A DNA stretch of 64,000 nt from assembly GCF_023101085.1 (NCBI RefSeq), contig NZ_CP064703.1, positions 930,001 through 994,000 of the forward strand, in the 5' to 3' direction. Positions within the stretch are counted from its first letter, which is position 1; every line of letters starts with the position of its first letter. Of this stretch, positions 36,307 to 46,687 are shown in pieces. The stretch comes from Bradyrhizobium sp. 170. GTDB lineage: Bacteria; Pseudomonadota; Alphaproteobacteria; Rhizobiales; Xanthobacteraceae. Both the position numbers and the translations under genes were made by a program. Below the pieces are notes generated by a model. That model saw only the letters and a list, made by a program, of their open reading frames with translations, did no database searches and was not told the DNA's origin.

Positions 36307-37047
36307 TTATCCGTGCCCGGCCTTATCCGTGCCGGCCTTGTCAGCGCCAGCCTTGTCAGTACCAGCCTTGGCTCTTCCAAACGCTGTTTCGTGCGCTTGC
36401 GCGATCGCCTGCGCGGCATCGATCAGCGCCGCCTTTGCGCCGCGCGGGTCGGCCCAGACGAAATCGCCGACCAGCACAAAATCCGCGCCGCTGGCTGCGA
36501 ATTCGGCAGCCTCCTCGCACGAGACGGCAAAGCCGACGCAAGGCGGCTCGAACAGTTCGTCCCACCATTGCAGGCGCTCGGCAATCGCTTCAGCCGAGGG
36601 CCGCTGGCCCTTGGCGTCGGGCTCGCCGAACAGCACGTAGTCCGCGCCCCGTTCGCCCGCGGCCATCGAATCGTGCCGCGTGGCAAGGCTGCCGACGCCG
36701 GCAATGCGGTCCGGCTTCAGCGACGGCAAGGCATCTTCCAGCGCGGCGAGGCCGTTCAGATGCGCGCCGTCGGCGCCCGCGCGCGCCACCAGTTCGACGT
36801 AACCGTCGAGCAGGAGCGCGGCGCCGGCGTTCTGGATCATGGGCGCCAGCGCCTTCACGCGCGAAATCATGGTGCGCTGGTCGGTCTGCTTCAGCCGCAG
36901 CAGAACCGCCGCGACGTCGGCCGCTGCCAATAGTTCCGGAAGCTGGGCCGCGAGCTGCGCCGGGTCGTCCACCTCTGATGTCGCGAGATAGAGGCGCGGC
37001 GCTGGGCGCGGCGGAACAGGTTTATTGGCCAAGTGTTTATTAGCCAA
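36307..37047 (-). CDS. thiE: Thiamine-phosphate synthase family protein with repetitive tail
   Basis: 246 residues, TIM-barrel of the ThiE/TenI group: RLYLATSEVDDPAQL at the start, LLLDGYVELVARAGADGAHL in the middle, and a late GADFVLVGDFVWADPRGAK loop. ThiE joins the pyrimidine and thiazole halves of thiamine. The usual pyrophosphate-site residues are only partly recognisable, so a TenI-like or altered role is possible. The C-terminus is a five-residue repeat (KAGTD/KAGAD/KAGTD/KAGHG). It lies two bases from the aldolase gene, so likely co-transcribed. Confidence 0.75.
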   Translation of the reverse strand: MANKHLANKPVPPRPAPRLYLATSEVDDPAQLAAQLPELLAAADVAAVLLRLKQTDQRTMISRVKALAPMIQNAGAALLLDGYVELVARAGADGAHLNGLAALEDALPSLKPDRIAGVGSLATRHDSMAAGERGADYVLFGEPDAKGQRPSAEAIAERLQWWDELFEPPCVGFAVSCEEAAEFAASGADFVLVGDFVWADPRGAKAALIDAAQAIAQAHETAFGRAKAGTDKAGADKAGTDKAGHG

Positions 37048-37049
37048 GT

Positions 37050-38075
37050 CTAGGCGACCTTCTTTTCAAGGCCGGTTTCCCACTCGCCCTTGCTCGCCAG
37101 CGCATTCATCCGCGCACGGTGAGTGAAGGCGCGCTGGCCCGCGGCGATATTCTCAGGCCTGCCCGACCACGCCTTTTGCGGCGCCGCCTGCAGTGCGCGG
37201 CCGTAGGAGAAGGTCAGCCGCCATGGAAGTCCGCCGATCCGGTTCATGGCGTTCAGATGCGCGGTCGCATCCTCATCGGATTGTCCGCCGGAAAGGAAGG
37301 CGATGCCGGGCACTGCTGCGGGCACGCACGCCTTCAACAGCCGCACGGTTTTCTCCGCGACTTCCTCGGCGGAAGCCTGCTTCGCGCACTTCTTGCCTGA
37401 AATGGCCATGTTGGGCTTCAGCACCATGCCTTCGAGTTCGACGCGCTGGACCCGCAATTCCTGGAACGTCTTGTTCAGCACACGCTGGGTCACGTCATAG
37501 CAGCGGTCGATGTCGTGATCGCCATCCATCAGCACTTCCGGCTCCACGATCGGCACGATCTGCGCGGCCTGGCACAGCGCGGCGTAGCGCGCCAGCGCAT
37601 GCGCGTTGACGTTGATCGCGGCCATCGTCGGAATGCCCGCTCCGATGTCGATCACTGCGCGCCACTTCGCGAAGCGCGCGCCGCGCTCGTAGTATTTCTT
37701 CAGCCGCTCGGCGAGCTTGTCGAGACCGACAGTGACCAGTTCGCCCGGACATTGCGGCAAGCCTTGCGTCCCCTCATCGACCTTGATGCCGGGGATCGCG
37801 CCGGACTGCTCGATCAGCTTGACCAGCGGCGTGCCGTCCTTCCCATTCTGCCAGATGGTCTCGTCGTAGAGGATCACGCCCGAGACATACTTGCTCATCG
37901 CCTCGGTGGAGCGGAACAGCATCTCGCGATAGTCGCGGCGGTTCTCCTCGGTCGATTCGACCTTGATGGCGTCAAAGCGCTTCTTGATCGTGCCGGAGGA
38001 TTCGTCGGCGGCGAGAATGCCCTTGCCCGGGGTGACCATGGCGAGGGCAACCTTGTTGAGGTCAGCAAGATTCAT
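37050..38075 (-). CDS. Fructose-bisphosphate aldolase, class I
   Basis: 341 residues with the eukaryote-like class I fold. Signatures are GVILYDETIWQ, IVEPEVLMDGDHD and the Schiff-base lysine region VELEGMVLKPNMAISGKK. It splits fructose-1,6-bisphosphate (or condenses the trioses) without metal. A class II enzyme is encoded directly upstream, so this organism keeps both types side by side. Tight spacing to thiE suggests one transcript. Confidence 0.93.
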   Translation of the reverse strand: MNLADLNKVALAMVTPGKGILAADESSGTIKKRFDAIKVESTEENRRDYREMLFRSTEAMSKYVSGVILYDETIWQNGKDGTPLVKLIEQSGAIPGIKVDEGTQGLPQCPGELVTVGLDKLAERLKKYYERGARFAKWRAVIDIGAGIPTMAAINVNAHALARYAALCQAAQIVPIVEPEVLMDGDHDIDRCYDVTQRVLNKTFQELRVQRVELEGMVLKPNMAISGKKCAKQASAEEVAEKTVRLLKACVPAAVPGIAFLSGGQSDEDATAHLNAMNRIGGLPWRLTFSYGRALQAAPQKAWSGRPENIAAGQRAFTHRARMNALASKGEWETGLEKKVA

Positions 38076-38187
38076 CGAAGTTCTCCAGAAACATCATGCC
38101 CTTGCGCACCAAAATAGGCGGTTCTCGGGCAATTGCCTAGAAAACGTTCGTCGCAGCGGGGGTGTTTGCGAGGCGCGGGCGGCCTGC

Positions 38188-39255
38188 TCAGGCAACCCGC
38201 GGGTCCAGTTCACCCTTTGTATAGCGCTTGGCCATTTCGGCCGTCGTCAGCACCTTCTTGATCTTGCTGGCCTGGCCTGCGGTATTGAATTCCTGCAGCC
38301 GCTGCTTGCACAGCTTGGCCATCGCTTCCATCGCCGGCTTCAGATATTTGCGCGGATCGAACTCTTCCGGATTGTCCTTCAGCACTTTGCGGATCTGCCC
38401 GGTCATCGCCATGCGGTTATCGGTGTCGATGTTGATCTTGCGCACGCCGTTCTTGATGCCGCGCTGAATTTCGGACACCGGCACGCCCCAGGTCGGTTTC
38501 ATCTTGCCGCCATTGGCGTTGATGATCTCCTGCAGATCCTGCGGCACCGAGGACGAACCGTGCATCACGAGATGCGTGTTCGGCAGCTTGCGGTGGATCT
38601 CCTCGATCACGTTCATGGCGAGGATATCCCCGTCCGGCTTGCGGGTGAACTTGTAGGCGCCGTGCGAAGTGCCCATCGCAATCGCCAGCGCGTCGACCCT
38701 GGTCTCCTTGACGAACTTTACGGCTTCGTCGGGGTTGGTGAGCAACTGGTCGTGCGACAGCTTGCCTTCGGCGCCGTGACCGTCTTCCTTGTCGCCCATG
38801 CCGGTCTCCAGCGAACCGAGCACGCCGAGTTCGCCTTCCACCGAGATGCCGCCGAGATGGGCCATGTCGGTGACGGTCTTGGTCACGCCGACGTTATAGT
38901 CCCAATCGCCCGGGGTCTTGCCGTCGGCCTTCAGCGAGCCGTCCATCATGACGGAGGTGAAGCCGGCCTGGATCGCGGTCATGCAGGTGGCGGGTTCGTT
39001 GCCGTGGTCGAGATGCACGCAGACCGGGATCTGCGGATAGATTTCGGTCACCGCGTCCATCATGTGCTTGAGCATCACGTCATTGGCGTAGGAGCGCGCG
39101 CCGCGCGAGGCCTGGATGATGACGGGGGCATCGAGCGAAGAGGCGGCCTCCATGATGGCCAGCGCCTGCTCCATATTGTTGATGTTGAACGCCGGCACCC
39201 CGTAATCGTGCTCTGCCGCATGATCGAGCAGTTGACGCAAGGTAATGCGAGCCAT
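38188..39255 (-). CDS. fba: Fructose-bisphosphate aldolase, class II (Calvin-cycle subtype)
   Basis: 355 residues. Zinc ligands are in [12 protein letters not shown] and later His-containing segments ([12 protein letters not shown]). The [19 protein letters not shown] stretch is characteristic of the CbbA-like subtype of about 350 residues used in Calvin-cycle operons. It condenses glyceraldehyde-3-phosphate and dihydroxyacetone phosphate or the reverse. It sits between pgk and the class I aldolase gene on the same strand, within the carbon cluster. Confidence 0.95.
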   Translation of the reverse strand: MARITLRQLLDHAAEHDYGVPAFNINNMEQALAIMEAASSLDAPVIIQASRGARSYANDVMLKHMMDAVTEIYPQIPVCVHLDHGNEPATCMTAIQAGFTSVMMDGSLKADGKTPGDWDYNVGVTKTVTDMAHLGGISVEGELGVLGSLETGMGDKEDGHGAEGKLSHDQLLTNPDEAVKFVKETRVDALAIAMGTSHGAYKFTRKPDGDILAMNVIEEIHRKLPNTHLVMHGSSSVPQDLQEIINANGGKMKPTWGVPVSEIQRGIKNGVRKINIDTDNRMAMTGQIRKVLKDNPEEFDPRKYLKPAMEAMAKLCKQRLQEFNTAGQASKIKKVLTTAEMAKRYTKGELDPRVA

Positions 39256-39305
39256 TCAAATTCTCCTGTATTTGCCGCGCCTTCGGCGCTCCATTAAATC
39301 TCGGT

Positions 39306-40502
39306 TTAACGCTGCTTCAGAACTTCCACGCCGGGCAGCGGTTTGCCTTCCATCCATTCGAGAAACGCGCCGCCGGCCGTCGAAACATAGGAAAAATCGC
39401 CTGATACGCCGGCTTGGTTCAGCGCCGCGACGGTGTCGCCGCCACCCGCAACCGAAATCAGTTTCTTCGCCTTGGTCCGCTCTGCCGCGTGCTTGGCCGC
39501 AACCATCGTGCCGCGGTCGAACGGCGTCATCTCGAACGCGCCGAGCGGGCCGTTCCAGACCAGCGTCTTGGCGTCGTCGATCGCGGCGTGAATCCGCGCG
39601 GTCGATTGCGGGCCGACGTCGAGGATCATGCCGTCGGCCGGAATGGCGTCGAGCCCATAGGCGTGCGAGGGCGAGTTGGCCGCGAAGTGATAGGCAACCA
39701 CCGCGTCGACGGGGAGGATGATGGCGCAGTTCGCAGCCTCCGCCTTTTCCATGATGCGCAGCGCGGTGGCGGCGAGATCCTTCTCCGCCAGCGACTTGCC
39801 GACGCCGACGCCCTGCGCGTGCAGGAAGGTGTTGGCCATGCCGCCGCCGATCACCAGCGCGTCGACCTTGCTGACGAGGTTTTCGAGGAGGTCGATCTTG
39901 GTGGAGACCTTGGCGCCGCCGATGATCGCGATGACCGGCTTGGTCGGCGCTTCCAGCGCCTTAGCCAACGCGTCGAGCTCGGCCTGCATGGTGCGGCCGG
40001 CATAGGCGGGCAGCTTGTGGCCGAGGCCTTCGGTCGTGGCATGCGCGCGGTGCGCGGCCGAGAAGGCGTCGTTGACCCAGATGTCGCCGAGCTTTGCCAG
40101 CTCCGCGACGAAGGCCGGATCGTTCTTTTCCTCTTCGTTATGGAAGCGGGTGTTCTCCAGGCAGAGGACGTCGCCGTCCTTCATCGCAGCCACCGCCTTG
40201 GCTGCAGCCTCGCCGATGCAGTCATCCGCGAAGGCGACCGGCTTCTTGATGACCTGCCCGAGTGCTGTGGCAACGGGCTTGAGCGAATCCTTGGCATCGC
40301 GCCCCTTCGGCCGGCCGAAATGGGCGAGCAGGACGACCTTGCCGCCCTTGTCGGAAATCTCGGTAATGGTCGGCGCGACGCGCTCGAGCCGCGTGGCATC
40401 GCTGACGCGGCCGCTCTCCATGGGCACGTTGAGGTCGACGCGTAGCAGGACGCGCTTGCCCTTTACGTCGACGTCATCGAGGGTGCGGAATGTTTTTGTC
40501 AT
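39306..40502 (-). CDS. pgk: Phosphoglycerate kinase
   Basis: 398 residues, the normal bacterial length. The family start [20 protein letters not shown] places the ATG at 40502, although the frame stays open upstream into the repeat. Motifs include DLNVPME, HFGRPKG, the nucleotide-site [15 protein letters not shown], and [14 protein letters not shown] near the C-terminus. It interconverts 1,3-bisphosphoglycerate and 3-phosphoglycerate with ADP/ATP. A palindromic repeat separates it from gap. Confidence 0.96.
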   Translation of the reverse strand: MTKTFRTLDDVDVKGKRVLLRVDLNVPMESGRVSDATRLERVAPTITEISDKGGKVVLLAHFGRPKGRDAKDSLKPVATALGQVIKKPVAFADDCIGEAAAKAVAAMKDGDVLCLENTRFHNEEEKNDPAFVAELAKLGDIWVNDAFSAAHRAHATTEGLGHKLPAYAGRTMQAELDALAKALEAPTKPVIAIIGGAKVSTKIDLLENLVSKVDALVIGGGMANTFLHAQGVGVGKSLAEKDLAATALRIMEKAEAANCAIILPVDAVVAYHFAANSPSHAYGLDAIPADGMILDVGPQSTARIHAAIDDAKTLVWNGPLGAFEMTPFDRGTMVAAKHAAERTKAKKLISVAGGGDTVAALNQAGVSGDFSYVSTAGGAFLEWMEGKPLPGVEVLKQR

Positions 40503-40512
40503 TGGCAGGTCT

Positions 40513-40627
40513 CTTGTCCCGGGCGCACTGCGGCGCGAAGTGCCGCTGTGCAGAACTGGGACCTGGGTTGGATGGGTCCCGGCTCTGCGTCGCGTCACTT
40601 CGTGCCGCAACGCGTCCGGAACACGAG
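40513..40627. repeat. Palindromic repeat family R2, copy 2
   Basis: TTGTCCCGGGCGCACTGCGG at the left and GCCGCAACGCGTCCGGAACA at the right pair imperfectly; the inner TGGGTCCCGGCTCTGCG matches the repeat at 16704. It fills the gap between gap and pgk and would form a long hairpin in a gap-pgk transcript, possibly affecting mRNA processing between them. Confidence 0.7.
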
Positions 40628-40629
40628 AC

Positions 40630-41637
40630 TTACAGAAGCTTCCCCATCGCCACGGCGGTGTCCGACATGCGGTTGGAGAAACCCCATTCATTGTCGTACC
40701 AGGACATCACGCGCACCAGCGTGCCGTTCTGCACCTTGGTCTGGTCCATGTGAAACGTGGACGAGTGCGGATCGTGGTTGAAGTCGATCGAGACGTTGGG
40801 CGCGGTGGTGTAGCCGAGGATGCCCTTCATCTGCTGTTCCGAAGCGCGCTTCATCGCTTCGTTGATTTCCTTCACGTCGGTCTTGCGCTGCGCGACGATC
40901 TTGAGGTCGACCACCGAGACGTTCGGGGTCGGCACGCGGATCGCGACGCCGTCGAGCTTGCCCTGCAATTCCGGCAGCACCAGGCCGATCGCCTTGGCCG
41001 CACCGGTAGAGGTCGGGATCATCGACATCGCCGCGGCGCGGCCGCGATAGAGGTCGCTGTGCAGGGTGTCGAGCGTCGGCTGGTCGCCGGTATAGGCGTG
41101 GATCGTGGTCATGAAGCCGGTCTCGATGCCGACGGTGTCGTTCAGCACCTTGGCGACCGGGGCCAGGCAGTTGGTGGTGCAGGAGCCGTTGGAGACGACC
41201 AGGTGATCCTTGGTCAGCTTGTCGTGGTTGACGCCGTAGACGATGGTCGCATCCGCGCCGTCGGAGGGAGCGGAGACCAGCACGCGCTTGGCGCCGGCGG
41301 TCAGGTGCGCAACGGCCTTGGCCTTGGCGCTGAAGATACCCGTGCATTCCATCGCGATGTCGACGCCGAGTTCTTTCCACGGCAGCTTCGAGGGGTCGCG
41401 CTCGGCGGAAACCTTGATCTTGCCATTGCCGACGCTGATCGAGTCGCCGTCGACGGTGACGATGCCGGGGAACCGGCCATGCACGGAATCGAAGCGCAGC
41501 AGATGGGCGTTGGTCTCGACCGGGCCGAGATCGTTGATCCCGACCACTTCGATATCCTTGCGGCCGGATTCCGCGATGGCCCGCAAGATATTGCGGCCGA
41601 TGCGGCCAAATCCGTTGATCGCGACCCGGACTGCCAT
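40630..41637 (-). CDS. gap: Glyceraldehyde-3-phosphate dehydrogenase, type I
   Basis: 335 residues. The N-terminal Rossmann motif is [15 protein letters not shown]; the catalytic cysteine is in [29 protein letters not shown] and [13 protein letters not shown] follow. It oxidises glyceraldehyde-3-phosphate with phosphate, or works in reverse in the Calvin cycle. It lies between tkt and pgk, all on the minus strand. Confidence 0.97.
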   Translation of the reverse strand: MAVRVAINGFGRIGRNILRAIAESGRKDIEVVGINDLGPVETNAHLLRFDSVHGRFPGIVTVDGDSISVGNGKIKVSAERDPSKLPWKELGVDIAMECTGIFSAKAKAVAHLTAGAKRVLVSAPSDGADATIVYGVNHDKLTKDHLVVSNGSCTTNCLAPVAKVLNDTVGIETGFMTTIHAYTGDQPTLDTLHSDLYRGRAAAMSMIPTSTGAAKAIGLVLPELQGKLDGVAIRVPTPNVSVVDLKIVAQRKTDVKEINEAMKRASEQQMKGILGYTTAPNVSIDFNHDPHSSTFHMDQTKVQNGTLVRVMSWYDNEWGFSNRMSDTAVAMGKLL

Positions 41638-41777
41638 GCTCGTTTCTCCTCTAATAGCCGGAGCCGGCCCCGCGGAGACGTTCCACGGAGGTGCTGACGG
41701 CGGAACGCCCGGTTCGGCCGGGCGGGAACGGTCAAGATGGGGGTCTAGGTAGTCCTTTTTCCCAGTAATCTCAACCG

Positions 41778-43763
41778 TCAGCCCAAGCGCTTCAGGGCAG
41801 CGTTAACGACGGCCTCGGCGGTAATTCCGAAGTGCTTGAAAAGGTCCTTGGCGGGCGCGCTGGCGCCGAAACCGTGCATGCCCACGAATTCACCATCCGG
41901 GCCGATCACGGCATCCCAGCCCCAGCGTACCGCGGCCTCGATGGCGATCTTGACCGGGGCGTTGCCGATGATGGCCTTCCGCCGGTCCGCCGGCTGCGCC
42001 AGCAGCAATTCGAGCGAGGGCACCGAGACCACCCGCGACGCGATGCCGCGTTCCGCCAGCTGCTTCTGGGCGGCCACCGCGATCTCGACCTCGGAGCCCG
42101 AGGCGAACAGCGACACCTTGGCGTCGCCCTGCGCCGCGACCAGCTCATAGGCGCCATGCGCGCAAGGGTTATCGTTCGGCGCATTGGTTCGGAGTTGCGG
42201 CAGGTTCTGGCGGGTCAGCGCCAACACCGTCGGACCGTCGACACGGTTCAGCGCCAGTTCCCAGCATTCCGTTACCTCGACGGCGTCGCAGGGCCGGAAC
42301 ACGCGCATGTTGGGAATCGCACGTAGCGCGGCGAGGTGTTCCACCGGCTGATGCGTCGGGCCGTCCTCGCCGAGCCCGATTGAATCATGGGTCATCACGT
42401 AGACGACGCCCGCGCCCATCAGCGCGGCGAGCCGCATCGCCGGGCGCGCGTAGTCCGTGAACACCAGGAAGGTCGCGCCGTTCGGCGCAAAACCGCCATG
42501 CAGGAAGATGCCGTTCATCGCCGCGGCCATGCCGTGCTCGCGGATGCCGTAATGGATGAAGCGGCCCTTCGGCGTCTTGGCGGAGAACGCTACTGCCGAT
42601 TTCGCTTTGTTGTTGTTGGAGCCGGTGAGGTCGGCGGAGCCGGCCAAAAATTCCATCGGCATCGCTGATGCGATCGCCTCGATCGCGGATTCGGAGGATT
42701 TCCGCGTGGCGACATTCTGCGGCGTTTCCAGCAGCGCCTTCTTGTGGGCGCGCAGCGCCTTCGCCAGCGAAGCCGGCCGTTCGTGCCGCATCCGCCGTTC
42801 GAACTCGGCACGCTTGCGACTGCCGAGCTCGTCGAAGCGGGCTTGCCATTCCTCGCGCGCGGCAGTGCCGCGGCTGCCGGCCTCACGCCATGCCTTCAAC
42901 ACATCGTCCGGCACCGAAAAGGCTTCGAGCGAGATGCCGAGCTTTTCCTTGGCGCCCTTGAGCTCGTCGGCGCCGAGCGCCTCGCCATGGGCTTTCGCCG
43001 TGCCGGCCCGCGTCGGCGCGCCGTAGCCGATGGTGGTCTTGCAGGCGATCAGCGACGGCTTGTTGGATTTTTGCGCGCGGGTGATCGCGGCCGCGATCGC
43101 CTTCGGATCATGCCCGTCGATCAGTTCAGCCGCCCAGCCGGCGGACTTGAATCGCTTCACCTGGTCGACCGAATCGGCAAGCGACGTCGGGCCGTCGATC
43201 GAGATGCCGTTGTCGTCATACAGCACGATCATCTTGTTGAGCTTCCAGTGGCCGGCCATCGCGATCGCTTCCTGCGACACGCCTTCCATCAGGTCGCCGT
43301 CGGAAGCGAGCACGTAGGTGTGGTGGCCGACCACCTTCTTGCCGAACTCGGCGACCAGCATCTTCTCCGCCAGCGCCATGCCGACCGCGGTGGCGATGCC
43401 CTGGCCGAGCGGGCCGGTGGTGGTCTCGACGCCGCTGGTCTCGAAATTCTCGGGGTGTCCCGGCGTCCTGGAGCCGAGCTGACGGAAATTCCTGATCTGG
43501 TCGAGCGTCATGTCCTTGTTGCCGGTGAGGTAGAGCAAGGCGTAGAGCAGCATCGAACCGTGTCCGGCCGAGAGCACGAAGCGGTCGCGGTCCGGCCAGG
43601 CCGGAGCCGTCGCATCGAATTTGAGGAACTGTGTGAACAGCACGGTCGCGACGTCGGCGGCGCCCATCGGCAAGCCGGGATGGCCGGATTTCGCCTTTTC
43701 GACGGCATCCATGGCAAGCCCGCGAATCGCATTGGCCATACGGGTATGATCGACCTGCGTCAT
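41778..43763 (-). CDS. tkt: Transketolase
   Basis: 661 residues from the ATG at 43763, where the conserved start [18 protein letters not shown] begins; an open extension upstream is not conserved-looking. The thiamine-diphosphate motif is [20 protein letters not shown] onward to DDN. The substrate-binding [16 protein letters not shown] and the C-terminal [20 protein letters not shown] are present. It moves two-carbon units between sugar phosphates in the pentose-phosphate and Calvin cycles. It is the first gene of the cluster tkt-gap-pgk-fba. Confidence 0.96.
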   Translation of the reverse strand: MTQVDHTRMANAIRGLAMDAVEKAKSGHPGLPMGAADVATVLFTQFLKFDATAPAWPDRDRFVLSAGHGSMLLYALLYLTGNKDMTLDQIRNFRQLGSRTPGHPENFETSGVETTTGPLGQGIATAVGMALAEKMLVAEFGKKVVGHHTYVLASDGDLMEGVSQEAIAMAGHWKLNKMIVLYDDNGISIDGPTSLADSVDQVKRFKSAGWAAELIDGHDPKAIAAAITRAQKSNKPSLIACKTTIGYGAPTRAGTAKAHGEALGADELKGAKEKLGISLEAFSVPDDVLKAWREAGSRGTAAREEWQARFDELGSRKRAEFERRMRHERPASLAKALRAHKKALLETPQNVATRKSSESAIEAIASAMPMEFLAGSADLTGSNNNKAKSAVAFSAKTPKGRFIHYGIREHGMAAAMNGIFLHGGFAPNGATFLVFTDYARPAMRLAALMGAGVVYVMTHDSIGLGEDGPTHQPVEHLAALRAIPNMRVFRPCDAVEVTECWELALNRVDGPTVLALTRQNLPQLRTNAPNDNPCAHGAYELVAAQGDAKVSLFASGSEVEIAVAAQKQLAERGIASRVVSVPSLELLLAQPADRRKAIIGNAPVKIAIEAAVRWGWDAVIGPDGEFVGMHGFGASAPAKDLFKHFGITAEAVVNAALKRLG

Positions 43764-44051
43764 GATGAAAATCCGCCTGAAATGAGGTGCTTGGTTGTAG
43801 GTACGTACCGGGCGAGGCCGCAATACGGGCGTGGGCCTATGGGAAGTCCGGGCTGGATAGCACCACAATCCCCGTGAGTCCAAGGCGGGGAAACGCGCTT
43901 GCCGTCCGAAAAGTTGCTTAGCAGTGCATAGCTTCGCGTTGGCGTTGCGCTTCCCTCGCTTGCCACGTAAATTTCGGGCTCTAACCGCTTGCCGAACCGC
44001 GGATTTTGCTGCTGTGCGGCGGGCCTACCGCGAAGGTGCGCGCTGTCTCTC

Positions 44052-44372
44052 ATGAGCGATCGTCACAGCAACGGGGCCGGCAATGCCGAGCCGGTCTATG
44101 CCGACATCGACGTCGCCACGCGGCGCCTGATGATGGCGCTCGATGCGCTCGAGGCCGCGGCGGAGCGGCGGCGCGACGCCGACCGCGACGAGAACGAACT
44201 GGCGAGCCGGATCCAGGCGCTTGGCGCCGATCGCTCGCGGCTCGCCGACGAACTCGACGGCTCGCTGGTGAAGACGCGGCGGCTGGAGCGCACCAATCGC
44301 GAGGTATCAGAAAAACTGGATGTCGCGATCGGCACCATCCGCGCGGTGCTCGATGCCGGAGAGAGCGAATGA
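44052..44372 (+). CDS. DUF4164 coiled-coil protein, ZapA partner gene
   Basis: 106 residues from the ATG at 44052. Almost wholly a coiled coil (TRRLMMALDALEAAAERRRD, then LDGSLVKTRRLERTNREV). DUF4164 genes commonly precede zapA in rhizobia, and here the stop overlaps the zapA start by four bases (ATGA), so translation is coupled. A function in cell division alongside ZapA is inferred from that context only. Confidence 0.8.
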   Translation: MSDRHSNGAGNAEPVYADIDVATRRLMMALDALEAAAERRRDADRDENELASRIQALGADRSRLADELDGSLVKTRRLERTNREVSEKLDVAIGTIRAVLDAGESE

Positions 44373-44752
44373 GCCACATCAACGTCACCATCAATGGCCG
44401 GCAGTATCGCATGGCCTGCGAGGAAGGGCAGGAAGTGCGGCTCTTGAAGCTCGCCGAGAGCCTGGAAACGCGGGTCGGCGAGTTGCGCGGCAAGTTCGGC
44501 GAGATCGGCGATGCGCGCCTCACGGTGATGGCCGCGCTCACCGTGTGCGATGAACTGCTCGATGCCAACGCGCGCATCCGCGCGCTGGAGGGCGAACTCG
44601 AAACCCTGCGCAACGTTCGTGTCGCCGCCTCTGACCGCGCCAAGGCCACCCAGGTCGCGGTCGCCAACGCGCTCAACGCCGCCGCCGACCGCATCGAGAA
44701 GACCACACAGATGCTGAACCGCACCATCGGCAGCGGCGTCGCGATCGGGTGA
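44369..44752 (+). CDS. zapA: Cell division protein ZapA
   Basis: 127 residues. The N-terminal domain reads MSHINVTINGRQYRMACEEG, then VRLLKLAESLETRVGELRGK, as in ZapA. The C-terminal half is a coiled coil for tetramer formation. ZapA cross-links FtsZ filaments at the division ring. It is followed by the 6S RNA gene, the conserved alphaproteobacterial order. Confidence 0.92.
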   Translation: MSHINVTINGRQYRMACEEGQEVRLLKLAESLETRVGELRGKFGEIGDARLTVMAALTVCDELLDANARIRALEGELETLRNVRVAASDRAKATQVAVANALNAAADRIEKTTQMLNRTIGSGVAIG

Positions 44753-44802
44753 AGGGCCAGCGTTAGTGCTGGCGGAGTCGGTCCGTAGCGCTTACATTGG
44801 TT

Positions 44803-44966
44803 CCGCGAAGCTGCGTCGTGCGTCAGGAGCCATATATCCCCGGGGCCTTATCGATCCTTTAGGGAACTGTCCCTGGCCGGGTCCGTGGACCCGGACATAT
44901 GGTGCCCACCTACTTTCGTAGGGAACTCCGGGATCGAGTGCTTCAACGGCGTTCGCGGCTTCGCAC
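44803..44966 (+). ncRNA. ssrS: 6S RNA
   Basis: Placed exactly where alphaproteobacterial 6S RNA lies, between zapA and the folate cyclo-ligase gene. The ends pair: GCGAAGCTGCG (44805-44815) with CGCGGCTTCGC (44954-44964). Further in, GCCGGGTCCGTGGACCCGG forms the apical hairpin, with a largely unpaired centre (AGGAGCCATATATCC facing GATCGAGTGCTTCAAC), as required to mimic an open promoter. The RNA binds sigma70-RNA polymerase and lowers transcription in stationary phase. Boundaries are estimated from the closing stem. Confidence 0.8.
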
Positions 44967-45033
44967 TCTTGTTTTGTCGGTGGGTTGTTTCCAAAGTTCT
45001 TCGGTGCATTGCCGCTGCTGAGGCGTGCCCAGC

Positions 45034-45120
45034 GTAGCCCGGATGGAGCGAAGCGCAATCCGGGACAGGCTGTTCGATTGCGACAAGGCCCCGGATTTCG
45101 CTGCGCTCCATCCGGGCTAC
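45034..45120. repeat. Palindromic repeat family R3, copy 1
   Basis: GTAGCCCGGATGGAGCGAAG at the left and TGCGCTCCATCCGGGCTAC at the right are near-perfect inverted arms, with AATCCGGGAC and CCCCGGATTT inside. The same element occurs at 59848. It lies between 6S RNA and the cyclo-ligase gene, so may separate their transcripts. Confidence 0.8.
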
Positions 45121-45170
45121 GATTGCGTCGAAATCCTGTGCTTGCTGATGACGGCAGAACAAGACCCCGC

Positions 45171-45746
45171 ATGACGGCAACCCTGTCCAAAGCCGACCTC
45201 CGCACCGCCGCGCTGGCGAAACGCGATGCGTTGAGCGATGAGCAACGCGCCGCCGCGGCGCAGGCGATGGCCAAGCGTGGCGTGCCATTCACGATTCTGC
45301 CCGGCATGGTGGTGTCAGGCTATTCGCCGATCCGCAGCGAGATCGATCCCGCGCCCCTGATGCGCAAGCTCGCCGAACAAGGCGCGAAGCTGGCGCTGCC
45401 GGCGGTGATGGCGCGCGGCAAATCGCTCGCGTTTCGCGCGTGGTCGCCCGACGACCGGCTGATGATGGGGCCGCTCGGCATCCTCGAGCCGTCGCCGGCC
45501 GCCGCCGAACTCATTCCCGATGTCATGCTTGTGCCGCTGGCGGCGTTCGACCGCGAGGGCCACCGCATCGGCTATGGCGCCGGACATTACGACTATACGC
45601 TCGCCCATTTGCGTAAAGTGAAAGCCATCACGGCGGTCGGCACCGCCTTTTCGTTGCAGGAAATAAAAGCCGTTCCCGCGCTGCCGCACGACGTGGCGCT
45701 GGATTATGTGCTAACGGAAAAGAAAGTGTTCGATTTCCGGAGCTGA
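45171..45746 (+). CDS. 5-formyltetrahydrofolate cyclo-ligase
   Basis: 191 residues from the ATG at 45171, where the conserved LSKADLRTAALAKRDALS begins. Signatures: YSPIRSEIDPAPLM, the substrate loop VPLAAFDREGHRIGYGAGHY and YDYTLA. It converts 5-formyl-THF to 5,10-methenyl-THF with ATP. The gene (ygfA/fthC) classically follows 6S RNA, and its mRNA is often processed from the same transcript. Three bases separate it from the phosphoesterase gene downstream. Confidence 0.92.
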   Translation: MTATLSKADLRTAALAKRDALSDEQRAAAAQAMAKRGVPFTILPGMVVSGYSPIRSEIDPAPLMRKLAEQGAKLALPAVMARGKSLAFRAWSPDDRLMMGPLGILEPSPAAAELIPDVMLVPLAAFDREGHRIGYGAGHYDYTLAHLRKVKAITAVGTAFSLQEIKAVPALPHDVALDYVLTEKKVFDFRS

Positions 45747-45749
45747 ACT

Positions 45750-46571
45750 TTGCGTATTCTCTTCGTTGGCGACGTGGTCGGCCGGGCAGGCCGCGCCGCG
45801 ATCGCGGAATATCTGCCTGGCATGGTCCGTGACTGGGCCCTCGACCTCGTCGTCGTCAACGGCGAGAATTCCGCCGGCGGTTTCGGCATCACCGAGGCGA
45901 TCTATCAGGAATTCCTCGACGCCGGCGCCGATGCCGTAACCCTCGGCAATCACGCCTGGGATCAGCGCGAGGCGCTGGTGTTCATCGAGCGCGCGCCAAA
46001 ACTGATCCGCCCCGCGAACTACCCAAAAGGCACGCCGGGCCGCGGCGCGGCGCTGGTCGATACCAAGAACGGCAAACGCGCGCTTGTTATCAACGCCATC
46101 GGCCGCGTCTTCATGACGCCGTTCGACGACCCCTTCGCGACGCTCAACCGCGAACTCGAAGCCTGTCCGCTGCGCGAGGCGGCGGATGCGATCGTGGTCG
46201 ATTTCCACGGCGAGGCGTCGAGCGAGAAACAGGGCATCGGCTTCTTCTGCGACGGCCGCGCCAGCCTCGTCGTCGGCACCCACACCCATGTGCCGACCGC
46301 CGATCACCAGATCCTGGCCGGCGGCACCGCCTACATGACCGATGCCGGCATGACCGGCGACTATGATTCCATCATCGGCATGCAGAAGGAAGAGCCGCTG
46401 CGGCGCTTCACGACGGGCATTCCCTCAGGGCGCTTCGAACCGGCGGCCGGCGTGGCGACACTCAGCGGCGTTGCGGTCGAGACCGATGATTCCACCGGCC
46501 TCGCGCTGCGCGTCGCGCCGGTGCGGAAAGGCGGAAGGCTCGAGCCGGCGGTGCCGGGGTTTTGGGTCTGA
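45750..46571 (+). CDS. YmdB-type metallophosphoesterase (TIGR00282)
   Basis: 273 residues from a TTG start three bases after the cyclo-ligase stop; the body MRILFVGDVVGRAGRAAIAE cannot start later. Metal ligands are in GDVVG, NGENSAGG, LGNHAWD and GTHTHVPTAD. In Bacillus and Deinococcus this family has cyclic-nucleotide phosphodiesterase activity. It acts in the cytosol and is co-transcribed with the folate gene. The physiological substrate here is unknown. Confidence 0.9.
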   Translation: MRILFVGDVVGRAGRAAIAEYLPGMVRDWALDLVVVNGENSAGGFGITEAIYQEFLDAGADAVTLGNHAWDQREALVFIERAPKLIRPANYPKGTPGRGAALVDTKNGKRALVINAIGRVFMTPFDDPFATLNRELEACPLREAADAIVVDFHGEASSEKQGIGFFCDGRASLVVGTHTHVPTADHQILAGGTAYMTDAGMTGDYDSIIGMQKEEPLRRFTTGIPSGRFEPAAGVATLSGVAVETDDSTGLALRVAPVRKGGRLEPAVPGFWV

Positions 46572-46687
46572 AGGGATTCAAAGGCCGGAGAATGTCGATG
46601 CCGGGTAGTGTCGCAGTTTGGCGGGGTTGAAATCTATCGCCATCCAGCCGCGATCCTTTATGCTTAGCGGAAAGCATGAGGCGCGAT

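Noticed and set aside
36307..36366. Short direct repeats as a CRISPR-like array
   Set aside because: The 15-base units are contiguous, code KAGxD in frame at the end of thiE, and have no spacers.
35137..36933. 598-codon plus-strand open frame
   Set aside because: It runs antisense across two genes (Sel1 protein and thiE) with poly-Arg translation, so it is a codon-bias artefact.
42744..43877. Plus-strand open frame over transketolase
   Set aside because: Antisense to a gene with full transketolase motifs; no ribosome site and no recognisable domain.
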